In this document: piece after piece, positions 25,999 to 33,170 of the stretch | Position numbering within the stretch: position 1 is the first letter of the stretch | How the letters are laid out: each line of letters opens with the position of its first letter | Program-made: the position numbers and the translations under genes | Notes under the pieces: generated by a model | What the model was told of the DNA's origin: nothing | Databases searched by the model: none | Seen by the model: only the letters and a program-made list of their open reading frames with translations | Assembly: GCA_039889245.1 (NCBI GenBank) | Contig: JAZGVH010000002.1 | Coordinates: 2,418,001 to 2,482,000, forward strand | Length of the DNA: 64,000 nucleotides | From: Dermatophilaceae bacterium Soc4.6 | GTDB lineage: Bacteria; Actinomycetota; Actinomycetes; Actinomycetales; Dermatophilaceae | Reading direction: 5' to 3'

Positions 25999-28317
25999 CT
26001 ACCCACCGGGTGCGGCCGGAAGGTCGGCGGCACCCGGTCCCGTGCTCGTCGTCGCGGTCGACGGCGTGGGCTTGGGCGTGGGCTTGGGCGTGGGCGGGCT
26101 GGTGCGGGTCCGGGTCTGCGTCGTCGTCGTGGACGACGGCGGAGCCGGGGGCGGGCTCGACGTCGTGGTCGTCGGCGGCGGGGTGGAGGTCGTCGGCGGC
26201 GGCGTCGAGCTCGTGACCGGTGGCGGGGTGAAGGTCTGGGTCGGCGCCACCGCGATCTTGTCGTCTCCGATGCCGGCGCGGGCCGGGAAGCCCTGCACCG
26301 GGAGGTTCTGGGTGGCGACCCGCATGAAGTCGAGCCAGATCGACAGGGGAACCGAGTTGCCGTTGAGCGCGAGGCCGCTGTTGAGTCCCGGGATGCCGGA
26401 GAGGGAGTCCTGCTTGCCGCCGACGTCCCGGTACATGCCGACCGAGACCGAGAGCTGCGGCACCACGCCGGTCCACCAGGCCGACTTGCGGCTGTCGGTG
26501 GTGCCGGTCTTCCCCGCCACCGGGCGTCCGAGGGACGAGGCGCGCTCACCGGTGCCCCCGGGCTCGGTGACGGCCTGCATGGCGTCGAGGGTGTCGGCCG
26601 CGACCTCGGCCGAGAAGGCCTGGACCGTCGGCTTGGGGGCGGTGTAGTCGACCTCGAGGATGGGCGACGTGGCCCGGGCCACGATGTGGGGGGTGGCGCG
26701 CTTGCCGGCCGCCGCGATCGTCGCGTAGGCGTTGGCGACGTCGAGGACGTGCGGTGCCGCGACCCCGAGCACGTCGGACGGGACCGGGACCAGACCGACG
26801 GTCTTCAGGGGAATGCCGGCGGCGACGGCGGCGTCCAGCGTCTTCTGTGGCCCGATCTGCTCGTTGAGCCGCATGTAGACCGTGTTGATCGACTTGGCCA
26901 GGCCGTAGCGCAGGGTGACCCGGGGGAACGACTCGTTGAACTCGTTGGGCACCGTCTCGGTGGTGCCGGGCACCGCGTACGGGGTGGAGCCCGAGAAGCG
27001 GGTCTTGGTGCTGATGCCCTGCTCGAGAGCGGCGATCAGGCCGAACGGCTTGAACGTCGACCCGCCCAGCAGGTTCGCCTGCGTCGCGGAGTTGAGCGGG
27101 CGCTTGCTGTAGTCGGAGCCGCCGTACATCGCCACGATCGAGCCGTCGCCGGGGCGGACGGCAGCCAGACCGGCACTCACGCCCTTCTCGGTCGCCGAGG
27201 CGGGGATCTCACCGGCGACCGCCGCGACCGCCGCAGCCTGCGCGGCCTTGTTGATCGTCGTCGTCACCCGCAGCCCACCGCGGTCGATGTCGTCGACGCT
27301 GAGGTCGAGCACTGACGTGAGCTCGTCGCGGGCCGTGGCCACGAGGTAGCCGTTGGTGCCCGAGAGCGCCTTGCGCGTGGGCGGCGCGACGGTCTTGGGG
27401 ACACCGGTGATCTTGGCGCGGTCGGCGGCCGAGAGCCAGCCCTGCGACACCATCCCGTCGAGCACGTAGGTGACGCGGTCGGAGAGCCGTTGCTGCTGCT
27501 TCGTGCCGAGGGCCGGGTCGTAGAGCGACGGGGCGTTGAGCACCGAGGCGAGGACGGCACCCTCGGCCACGGTCAGCTTGCTCGGGTCCTTGCCGAAGTA
27601 GGCCTTCGCCGCGGTCTTGATGCCGTAGGCACCGCGCCCGAAGTAGATGGTGTTGAGGTAGTCCTCGAGGATCTGGTCCTTCGAGGTCGTGCGGTCGATC
27701 TTGACCGCGATGATGATCTCCCTGCCCTTGCGGGTCAGGGTCTTGTCCTGGGTGAGGAAGTAGTTCTTGACGTACTGCTGGGTGATGGTCGAGCCCCCGC
27801 TCTGCGCCTCGCGGCCCCGGACGGCGTCCCACACCGCGCGGCCGATGCCGGTGATCGAGATACCGGGGTTGGAGTAGAAGGACCGGTCCTCGGCCGCCAG
27901 CACCGCGTGCTGCACCGTCACCGGCACGTCCTTCAGCGCCACGCTCTCGCGGTTGCCGTCGGCGGCGCTGATCCGCGCCAGCTCGGTCTTGCCGTCGTCG
28001 TAGTAGAGGATCGACGCCTGCGCGTTGGCCAGCTGGTTGGGCTGCGGGATGTCGACACGGGAGTAGGCGACCGCGACGGCGACGCAGGCCACGGCGAACA
28101 GGCTGAGAGAGGCGAAGAGCGGCCAGCGCAGCCAGCGCCAGACCCGCCGACGGCGTGACATCGGGGCGGCCGCGGGGCGGCGGGAGGCCGGGGTCTCGGG
28201 CTTCTTGGCGGATTTCGGGCTGCTCACGGTCCTGCTTTCGTCGGTGCGCTCGGGCCGGTGCGCGACCGGGGATGAGAGCGGGCGCTGACGGGGAGACCGG
28301 CGATACGTGCCCGTCAA
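25999..28317 (-). CDS. Class A penicillin-binding protein (transglycosylase/transpeptidase)
   Basis: This peptidoglycan polymerase is 772 aa from the first ATG. A disordered basic N-terminus is followed by one membrane helix (WPLFASLSLFAVACVAVAVA). The GT51 domain has catalytic Glu in LAAEDRSFYSNPGI and GGSTITQQYVKN. The penicillin-binding domain has the Ser-x-x-Lys box GGSTFKPFG, the SxN box AKSINTVYM and AGKTGTTDS. The last 100 residues are Pro/Thr-rich with KPTPKPTP-type repeats, probably outside the cell. In-frame GTG codons after residue 20 are possible starts. The zinc-ribbon membrane protein is divergent from it. Confidence 0.95.
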   Translation of the reverse strand: MTGTYRRSPRQRPLSSPVAHRPERTDESRTVSSPKSAKKPETPASRRPAAAPMSRRRRVWRWLRWPLFASLSLFAVACVAVAVAYSRVDIPQPNQLANAQASILYYDDGKTELARISAADGNRESVALKDVPVTVQHAVLAAEDRSFYSNPGISITGIGRAVWDAVRGREAQSGGSTITQQYVKNYFLTQDKTLTRKGREIIIAVKIDRTTSKDQILEDYLNTIYFGRGAYGIKTAAKAYFGKDPSKLTVAEGAVLASVLNAPSLYDPALGTKQQQRLSDRVTYVLDGMVSQGWLSAADRAKITGVPKTVAPPTRKALSGTNGYLVATARDELTSVLDLSVDDIDRGGLRVTTTINKAAQAAAVAAVAGEIPASATEKGVSAGLAAVRPGDGSIVAMYGGSDYSKRPLNSATQANLLGGSTFKPFGLIAALEQGISTKTRFSGSTPYAVPGTTETVPNEFNESFPRVTLRYGLAKSINTVYMRLNEQIGPQKTLDAAVAAGIPLKTVGLVPVPSDVLGVAAPHVLDVANAYATIAAAGKRATPHIVARATSPILEVDYTAPKPTVQAFSAEVAADTLDAMQAVTEPGGTGERASSLGRPVAGKTGTTDSRKSAWWTGVVPQLSVSVGMYRDVGGKQDSLSGIPGLNSGLALNGNSVPLSIWLDFMRVATQNLPVQGFPARAGIGDDKIAVAPTQTFTPPPVTSSTPPPTTSTPPPTTTTSSPPPAPPSSTTTTQTRTRTSPPTPKPTPKPTPSTATTSTGPGAADLPAAPGG

Positions 28318-28473
28318 GTATGCGACGGGCTACACGAGCGGCTGAAATCTGTGATTTCTCTCCGAGCCGGCAGGGCGCCCCGCGCGCCGGAGCGTGCCAG
28401 ACTGCGGGGTCCACACACGGGCGGCCTCCCCGGGCGCACCCGTCCCCGGAGCCGACCAGAGGGAGCTCCCCCA

Positions 28474-29412
28474 TTGCCCACCTCCTGTGATCGCTGCGGT
28501 GCCCCGGTCGGGGCGGGAGAGCAGCGCTGCGGCACCTGTGGGTGGCAGGCGCCCGTGCCGCTGACCCCCGCCGAGCGGGGTGCACTCGACGACGACGACC
28601 CGACTCCGCGCGCGACGCGGGTCGTGCCGGCCGACGGCGCCGGATGGACCCCGGGGCCGACCGAGTCGCTCGCCGTCCCGGCCCCGGTGACGGGCCCGGT
28701 GCCAGGCCCCGCGACAGGCCCGCTGGGCGCGGGCGTGCTCGACGACCCGGCGGCATACGGGCGCTGGCGGCTGCAGGGCGACCCCGAGCTGGCGCAGTGG
28801 CGCGAGGAGCCCGAGCCCAGCGAGGCGCCGATCCGGCGCACCTTCGGGGCCGTCGACGACGAGGGCCCGAGCCCCTCGCGGATCGCGGTGCGGGTGCTGG
28901 CCGGGCTCGTCGCGGCCACCGTCGTGGTGCTGGTCGGCCTCGCCGTCCTCGTCTTCGGGGTGCTGCGCAAGCCGGGCGACACGGCGCCCGCCGCTTCCGC
29001 CAGCCGGCCCTCCACCGCCGCGGTGGCCACCCCACCGCCGGGGGCCGGCGCCGCGAGCGCGACACCCGGGACGGCCACGACCTCGGCGAAACCGACGGCG
29101 ACCTCGTCGCCCACGACGACCGCCTACCCGCCCGTGTCCCTGGCCGGCAGTCCCTGTGGGGCCAGCGGGACCGGCGCGTGGAGCCGGACCGCGGCCGGCA
29201 CCAGCCAGACCAGCTGTCCCTTCGCGCTGGCGGTGCAGCGGGCCTTCGTCGCCGGCTCGCCCCGGCCCGGCCAGCCGCGCACCGTCTCGGCGACCAGCCC
29301 GGTGACCGGCAAGGCCTATCCGATGGCGTGCACCGGCGACCAGCCCGTCACCTGCACGGGCGGCAACGGCGCCGTCGTCTACCTCTACGGCGGGGCCGCC
29401 ACCTTCCGCTGA
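28474..29412 (+). CDS. Zinc-ribbon single-pass membrane protein of unknown function
   Basis: This 312-aa protein starts with a zinc ribbon (CDRCGAPVGAGEQRCGTCGW, two CxxC knuckles). A proline-rich cytoplasmic segment, one membrane helix (VLAGLVAATVVVLVGLAVLV) and a Thr/Ala/Pro-rich linker follow. The small extracytoplasmic domain carries four cysteines (SPCGASG, SCPFALAV, MACTGDQPVTC). The start is set at TTG 28474 after GAGGGAG, directly before the ribbon; the frame is open upstream to 28351. It is divergent from the PBP gene with a 156-bp shared promoter region. A role in envelope sensing or regulation is only a guess. Confidence 0.75.
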   Translation: MPTSCDRCGAPVGAGEQRCGTCGWQAPVPLTPAERGALDDDDPTPRATRVVPADGAGWTPGPTESLAVPAPVTGPVPGPATGPLGAGVLDDPAAYGRWRLQGDPELAQWREEPEPSEAPIRRTFGAVDDEGPSPSRIAVRVLAGLVAATVVVLVGLAVLVFGVLRKPGDTAPAASASRPSTAAVATPPPGAGAASATPGTATTSAKPTATSSPTTTAYPPVSLAGSPCGASGTGAWSRTAAGTSQTSCPFALAVQRAFVAGSPRPGQPRTVSATSPVTGKAYPMACTGDQPVTCTGGNGAVVYLYGGAATFR

Positions 29413-29430
29413 TGACGCCGGGGGTGGCTC

Positions 29431-29451
29431 GATGTATCGCGCAGATACATC
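29431..29451. promoter_or_regulatory. Palindrome upstream of padR (candidate PadR operator)
   Basis: GATGTATC-gcgca-GATACATC is a perfect 8-bp inverted repeat, 62 bp before the padR start. ATGT...ACAT half-sites are typical of PadR operators. Autoregulation is inferred. Confidence 0.6.
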
Positions 29452-29460
29452 TTTGTGTAT

Positions 29461-29495
29461 GGTGACCTGACAAACCTCGACTTTGTCAGGTCACC
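29461..29495. promoter_or_regulatory. Second perfect palindrome in padR leader
   Basis: GGTGACCTGACAAA and TTTGTCAGGTCACC are perfect 14-bp arms around 7 bases, ending 17 bp before the padR ATG. It could be an operator, or an RNA hairpin just upstream of the ribosome site AGAAGGAAG. Confidence 0.6.
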
Positions 29496-29512
29496 TACCG
29501 CAGAAGGAAGCC

Positions 29513-30076
29513 ATGGCCCGCACCGCCCGCCGTGCCGACCTCCTCGACTTCGCGGTCCTCGGGCTGCTGCACGAGTCGCCGATGCACGGCTACGAGCTGC
29601 GCAAGCGGCTCAACACCGCCCTCGGCGCCTTCCGGGCTCTGTCCTACGGCTCGCTGTACCCCTGCCTGCGTGAGCTGCTCGCCACCGGCTGGGTGGCCGA
29701 GGCCGCGCAGCAGCCGGGGGTGGCGGGCAGCCGCCGCGCCCGGATCGTCTACGAGCTGACCGCCGCCGGAAAGGAGCACTTCGCCTCGGTCGCCCACGAC
29801 GCCGGGCCGAGCGCCTGGGAGGACGACGGCTTCGACGTGCACTTCGCCTTCTTCGCCCGCACGACCGCCGAGGTGCGGCTGCGGATCCTCGAGGGACGGC
29901 GCTCGCGGCTCGAGGAGCGCCTGGCCACCATCCGCGAGACCTCCGCCCGCAACCGCGAGCGGGCCGACGCCTACACGGCCGCCCTCCAGCGGCACGGCGA
30001 GGAGTCGGCCGAGCGCGAGGTCCGCTGGCTCGAGGAGCTCATCCACGCCGAGCGCGCCGTCCCGCCCTCCACCTGA
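29513..30076 (+). CDS. PadR-family transcriptional regulator
   Basis: This 187-aa protein has an N-terminal winged helix ([40 protein letters not shown], then [32 protein letters not shown]). A C-terminal dimerisation coiled coil (about 115-187) follows. ATG 29513 follows AGAAGGAAGCC. It lies 71 bp upstream of ino1 on the same strand behind two perfect palindromes, so it probably represses its own operon including inositol phosphate synthase. A padR-ino1 pair is a recurring actinobacterial arrangement. Confidence 0.9.
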   Translation: MARTARRADLLDFAVLGLLHESPMHGYELRKRLNTALGAFRALSYGSLYPCLRELLATGWVAEAAQQPGVAGSRRARIVYELTAAGKEHFASVAHDAGPSAWEDDGFDVHFAFFARTTAEVRLRILEGRRSRLEERLATIRETSARNRERADAYTAALQRHGEESAEREVRWLEELIHAERAVPPST

Positions 30077-30147
30077 AGCCATCCACACCAGCACGACCAG
30101 CCAGCCCCGCGGCCTCCCGCCGGGGACACCACACACAAGGAGTACCC

Positions 30148-31239
30148 ATGGGATCCATTCGTGTCGCCATCGTCGGCGTCGGCAACTGCGCCAGCTCGCT
30201 GGTCCAGGGAGTCGAGTACTACAAGGACGCCGACCCCAGCGCGGTCGTGCCCGGCCTGATGCACGTGAAGTTCGGTGACTACCACGTCAGTGACGTCGAG
30301 TTCGTCGCCGCGTTCGACGTCGACGCCAAGAAGGTCGGCTTCGACCTCTCCGAGGCGATCGTCGCCAGCGAGAACAACACCATCAAGATCGCCGACGTGC
30401 CCCCGACCGGTGTCATGGTCCAGCGCGGCGTCACCAACGACGGCCTCGGCAAGTACTACCGCGAGACCATCGAGGAGTCCGACGCCGAGCCGGTCGACAT
30501 CGTCGCCGCGCTCAAGGCCGCCCAGGTCGACGTGCTCGTCTCCTACCTGCCGGTGGGCTCCGAGGTCGCCGACAAGTACTACGCCCAGTGCGCCATCGAC
30601 GCCGGCGTGGCCTTCGTCAACGCCCTGCCCGTCTTCATCGCCAGCGACCCCGTGTGGGCGGCGAAGTTCGAGGCGGCCGGCGTGCCGATCATCGGCGACG
30701 ACATCAAGAGCCAGGTCGGCGCGACCATCACCCACCGCGTGATGGCCAAGCTCTTCGAGGACCGCGGCGTCACGCTCGACCGCACCTACCAGCTCAACGT
30801 CGGCGGCAACATGGACTTCAAGAACATGCTGGAGCGCGACCGCCTCGAGAGCAAGAAGCTGTCGAAGACGCAGGCCGTCACGAGCAACCTCACCGGCCCC
30901 CTCGCCGGCCTGAAGAGCGACCGCAACGTGCACATCGGCCCGAGCGACTACGTCGCGTGGCTCGACGACCGCAAGTGGGCCTACGTGCGCCTCGAGGGTC
31001 GCGCGTTCGGCGACGTGCCCCTCAACCTCGAGTACAAGCTCGAGGTCTGGGACTCCCCCAACTCGGCCGGCATCATCATCGACGCCATCCGGGCGGCCAA
31101 GATCGCCAAGGACCGCGGCATCGGCGGCGCCCTGCTCTCCGCCTCGTCCTACCTGATGAAGTCGCCGCCCGTGCAGCGCGAGGACACCGAGGGCCGGGCC
31201 AGGCTCGAGGCATACATCGCGGGCACCGAGGAGCGCTGA
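30148..31239 (+). CDS. ino1: Inositol-3-phosphate synthase (inositol-1-phosphate synthase)
   Basis: This 363-aa NAD-dependent enzyme converts glucose 6-phosphate to myo-inositol phosphate, the entry to mycothiol and phosphatidylinositol. It shows [20 protein letters not shown] at the nucleotide-binding N-terminus, [35 protein letters not shown] and the catalytic Lys-rich [20 protein letters not shown] / [12 protein letters not shown] 30148 follows AAGGAGTACCC. It is likely controlled by the upstream PadR. A strong terminator follows. Confidence 0.96.
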   Translation: MGSIRVAIVGVGNCASSLVQGVEYYKDADPSAVVPGLMHVKFGDYHVSDVEFVAAFDVDAKKVGFDLSEAIVASENNTIKIADVPPTGVMVQRGVTNDGLGKYYRETIEESDAEPVDIVAALKAAQVDVLVSYLPVGSEVADKYYAQCAIDAGVAFVNALPVFIASDPVWAAKFEAAGVPIIGDDIKSQVGATITHRVMAKLFEDRGVTLDRTYQLNVGGNMDFKNMLERDRLESKKLSKTQAVTSNLTGPLAGLKSDRNVHIGPSDYVAWLDDRKWAYVRLEGRAFGDVPLNLEYKLEVWDSPNSAGIIIDAIRAAKIAKDRGIGGALLSASSYLMKSPPVQREDTEGRARLEAYIAGTEER

Positions 31240-31273
31240 CCCTCCGGGTCCCCACGCACCACCCCGCACGACC

Positions 31274-31313
31274 ACGGATGCCGCGCACCCCACCCCGGGT
31301 GCGCGGCATCCGT
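31274..31313. terminator. Terminator of padR-ino1
   Basis: ACGGATGCCGCGCACCC and GGGTGCGCGGCATCCGT are perfect 17-bp arms around 6 bases, 34 bp after the ino1 stop. Confidence 0.85.
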
Positions 31314-31324
31314 GCGCACGGGGG

Positions 31325-31617
31325 TTGGGCGGGCACCACACCGCCGGCTCGGTGTATCGGTGACAGTCGCGCCCGAGGTCGGCCCGGCTGCTGTGAGCAG
31401 CGAGTCCCTCTGCTTCCAGCGCCAGCCGCAGCCTCTCGTCACCCAGGTCGACACGGGCCCACGGCCCGTGGGCCATCGCGGCACTGAGGTGCGACAGGAC
31501 CCCGGTCAGGCGGTGGGCGACCTTCCGGTGCTGGCCGGACACCACGTGCTGCAGCTGGCCTCGGGTCGCACAGCCACCGAGCCGGGTGAGCTCGGTGACG
31601 ACGCGGTCGTGGGCCAT
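31325..31617 (-). pseudogene. Remnant of an AbiEi/DUF559-type protein
   Basis: The minus-strand frame from 31617 begins MAHDRVVTELTRLGGCATRG, an HTH-like start typical of DUF559 proteins with an AbiEi-antitoxin-like N-terminus. It continues with LTGVLSHLSAAMAHG and then jumps to DLGDERLRLALEAEGLAAHS and RADLGRDCHRYTE, which resembles the Vsr-like C-terminal domain. About 150 residues that should separate these parts are missing and the C-terminus decays, so this looks like an internally deleted pseudogene. The frame stays open further only because it is antisense to ino1. The rest of 31240-31765 holds the ino1 terminator and nothing else. Confidence 0.45.
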
Positions 31618-31765
31618 CGCCCCAGCCTGCCGGGACGCGCGCTCCCCTGCCGGTTGTCCACAGGGGTGGGCGGACAGTCAAACAGGCAGAAGCGAGCAGG
31701 AAGTCCACGTCAGACGGGTATGAAGCGCCCTGAGGGTCTCCTCCGCCTGTTTGACCGTCCGCCTC

Positions 31766-33112
31766 TCACGGCGCGTCGGCCATCCCCGGCCCGAGCACCG
31801 CCCCGACACCACGGCGGGCGCCGCGCACCGACTGTCGCAGTAGGCCGGTCGCCGCGTCGCGGGCCGACTCCCCCGACCACGACATCCGCGCGGCCACCAG
31901 ACCGGCGACGAGGGGGGTGGCGAAGGAGGTGCCGCTCCAGCTCGCGAGGCCCGTGTCGAACGTGGCCGTCTCGCCCGGCTGGGGGCGGGGAGGGTCTGCC
32001 GGCCACTCATAGGTGTAGTCCCCGTCGGGATAGGCGGTGACGACGTCGGAACCGCGCGCCCACACGTCGACCCACGAGCCGAAGTTGGAGTAGCGGGCGC
32101 GTGACCCGTCGGCATCGAGCGCCCCCACCGACACCGACCACGGGAAGGCCGCGGGCCAGAAGGGCCCCCGGTTGCCGTCGTTGCCCGCCGCGCACACGAG
32201 CACCGTGCCCTTCACATGCCGCAGCCACCTCTCCCAGAAGACCTCCATCGACATCAGCGGGTGCCCGTGACGAGTCGTCGCCCCAGCCGACATGCTGATG
32301 ATGTCGGGCATCGACTCGAGCGAGCGCTTGAGGGCGGGCACGAGGTCGGACTCGAGGATGCCGCCACCGACCCAGAGGAAGCCCTCGACGTCGACCTGGG
32401 CCGCGGGGGCCATCGACCGCACGACCCCGGCGATGAAGGTGCCGTGCCCGCGGTAGCGACCCACCGCGCCCTGCTGCTCCTCGTCGCCGGTGACCCCGGC
32501 GAGCCAGGGGGTCTTGGCGGCCACGTCGGCGATCAGCCCGGTGTCGACGACGACGACCCGCACCCCCTCGCCGAGGCGCTCGTCCGTCGTGGGCCCGGGG
32601 TCGAGCGGCGCCGTCGCTGGCACGGGCACCGGCTCCGTGGCCGGGCACGAGCTCGCCTTGGGGCAGACGTGCACGACGTGGTCGGGGGTGGCGACGCCTT
32701 CGCCGAGCACCCGGTCGATCCCGTCGAGTGCCCGCAGCGTGTCGGTGCCGGCCGGGAGCTCGACCCGCGTCAGCCCCGCCGACCCGGCGGCCCGCCCGCG
32801 CCCACGCTCGGGTGTGCGCCGGTCGTCCTGACCGGTGCCCTTGGGCGGGACGTCGCCCTCGAGCCCCAGCAGGCGCCGCACCCGCTCGACGTCGCGGTCA
32901 CGCACCAGCACCACCCCGCGGGCGTAGAAGTAGTCCGCCTCGTCGGGGCGGTCGTCGTCCGGGCCGATCCCGATCGACACACCGACCGCGGCGAAGGCCC
33001 CGACGAGCTCCTTCGCCTGGATCGCGCGCAGCTGCCTGGCCATATCGCCGTCGGGGTCCCACGGCGGCTGGTCACCCGGTGGGACGTCGCGGCTGCCACC
33101 ATGAGTCGACAT
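31766..33112 (-). CDS. Cytoplasmic subtilisin-like (S8) protease of a CHAT module
   Basis: This 448-aa serine protease has no signal peptide. The first 180 residues form a charged N-terminal domain (MARQLRAIQAKELVGAFAAV, DYFYARGVVLVRDRDVERVR), possibly inhibitory or substrate-recognising, then a Pro-rich linker. The catalytic domain has Asp190 (VVVVDTGLI), His223 (YRGHGTFIAG) and Ser396 (WSGTSFATP), with oxyanion Asn in AAGNDG. Lack of export signals sets it apart from typical secreted subtilisins. ATG 33112 follows AGGAGGTTTGGTTG. It is divergent from the TPR-CHAT gene, with under 60 bp between starts, implying joint control. It may be activated by, or cleaved by, the CHAT protease; that is inference. 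Confidence 0.88.
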   Translation of the reverse strand: MSTHGGSRDVPPGDQPPWDPDGDMARQLRAIQAKELVGAFAAVGVSIGIGPDDDRPDEADYFYARGVVLVRDRDVERVRRLLGLEGDVPPKGTGQDDRRTPERGRGRAAGSAGLTRVELPAGTDTLRALDGIDRVLGEGVATPDHVVHVCPKASSCPATEPVPVPATAPLDPGPTTDERLGEGVRVVVVDTGLIADVAAKTPWLAGVTGDEEQQGAVGRYRGHGTFIAGVVRSMAPAAQVDVEGFLWVGGGILESDLVPALKRSLESMPDIISMSAGATTRHGHPLMSMEVFWERWLRHVKGTVLVCAAGNDGNRGPFWPAAFPWSVSVGALDADGSRARYSNFGSWVDVWARGSDVVTAYPDGDYTYEWPADPPRPQPGETATFDTGLASWSGTSFATPLVAGLVAARMSWSGESARDAATGLLRQSVRGARRGVGAVLGPGMADAP

Positions 33113-33170
33113 CAACCAAACCTCCTGCGCAGTGGGGTGTGACATTCAGGCAGAGCAGCTCGGGACGCTC

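Noticed and set aside
26040-26220. Low-complexity repeat
   Set aside because: It encodes the Pro/Thr-rich tail of the class A PBP, common in these proteins.
29971-31617. 548-aa minus-strand frame
   Set aside because: Only its first part (31325-31617) resembles a protein family; the rest is antisense to ino1.
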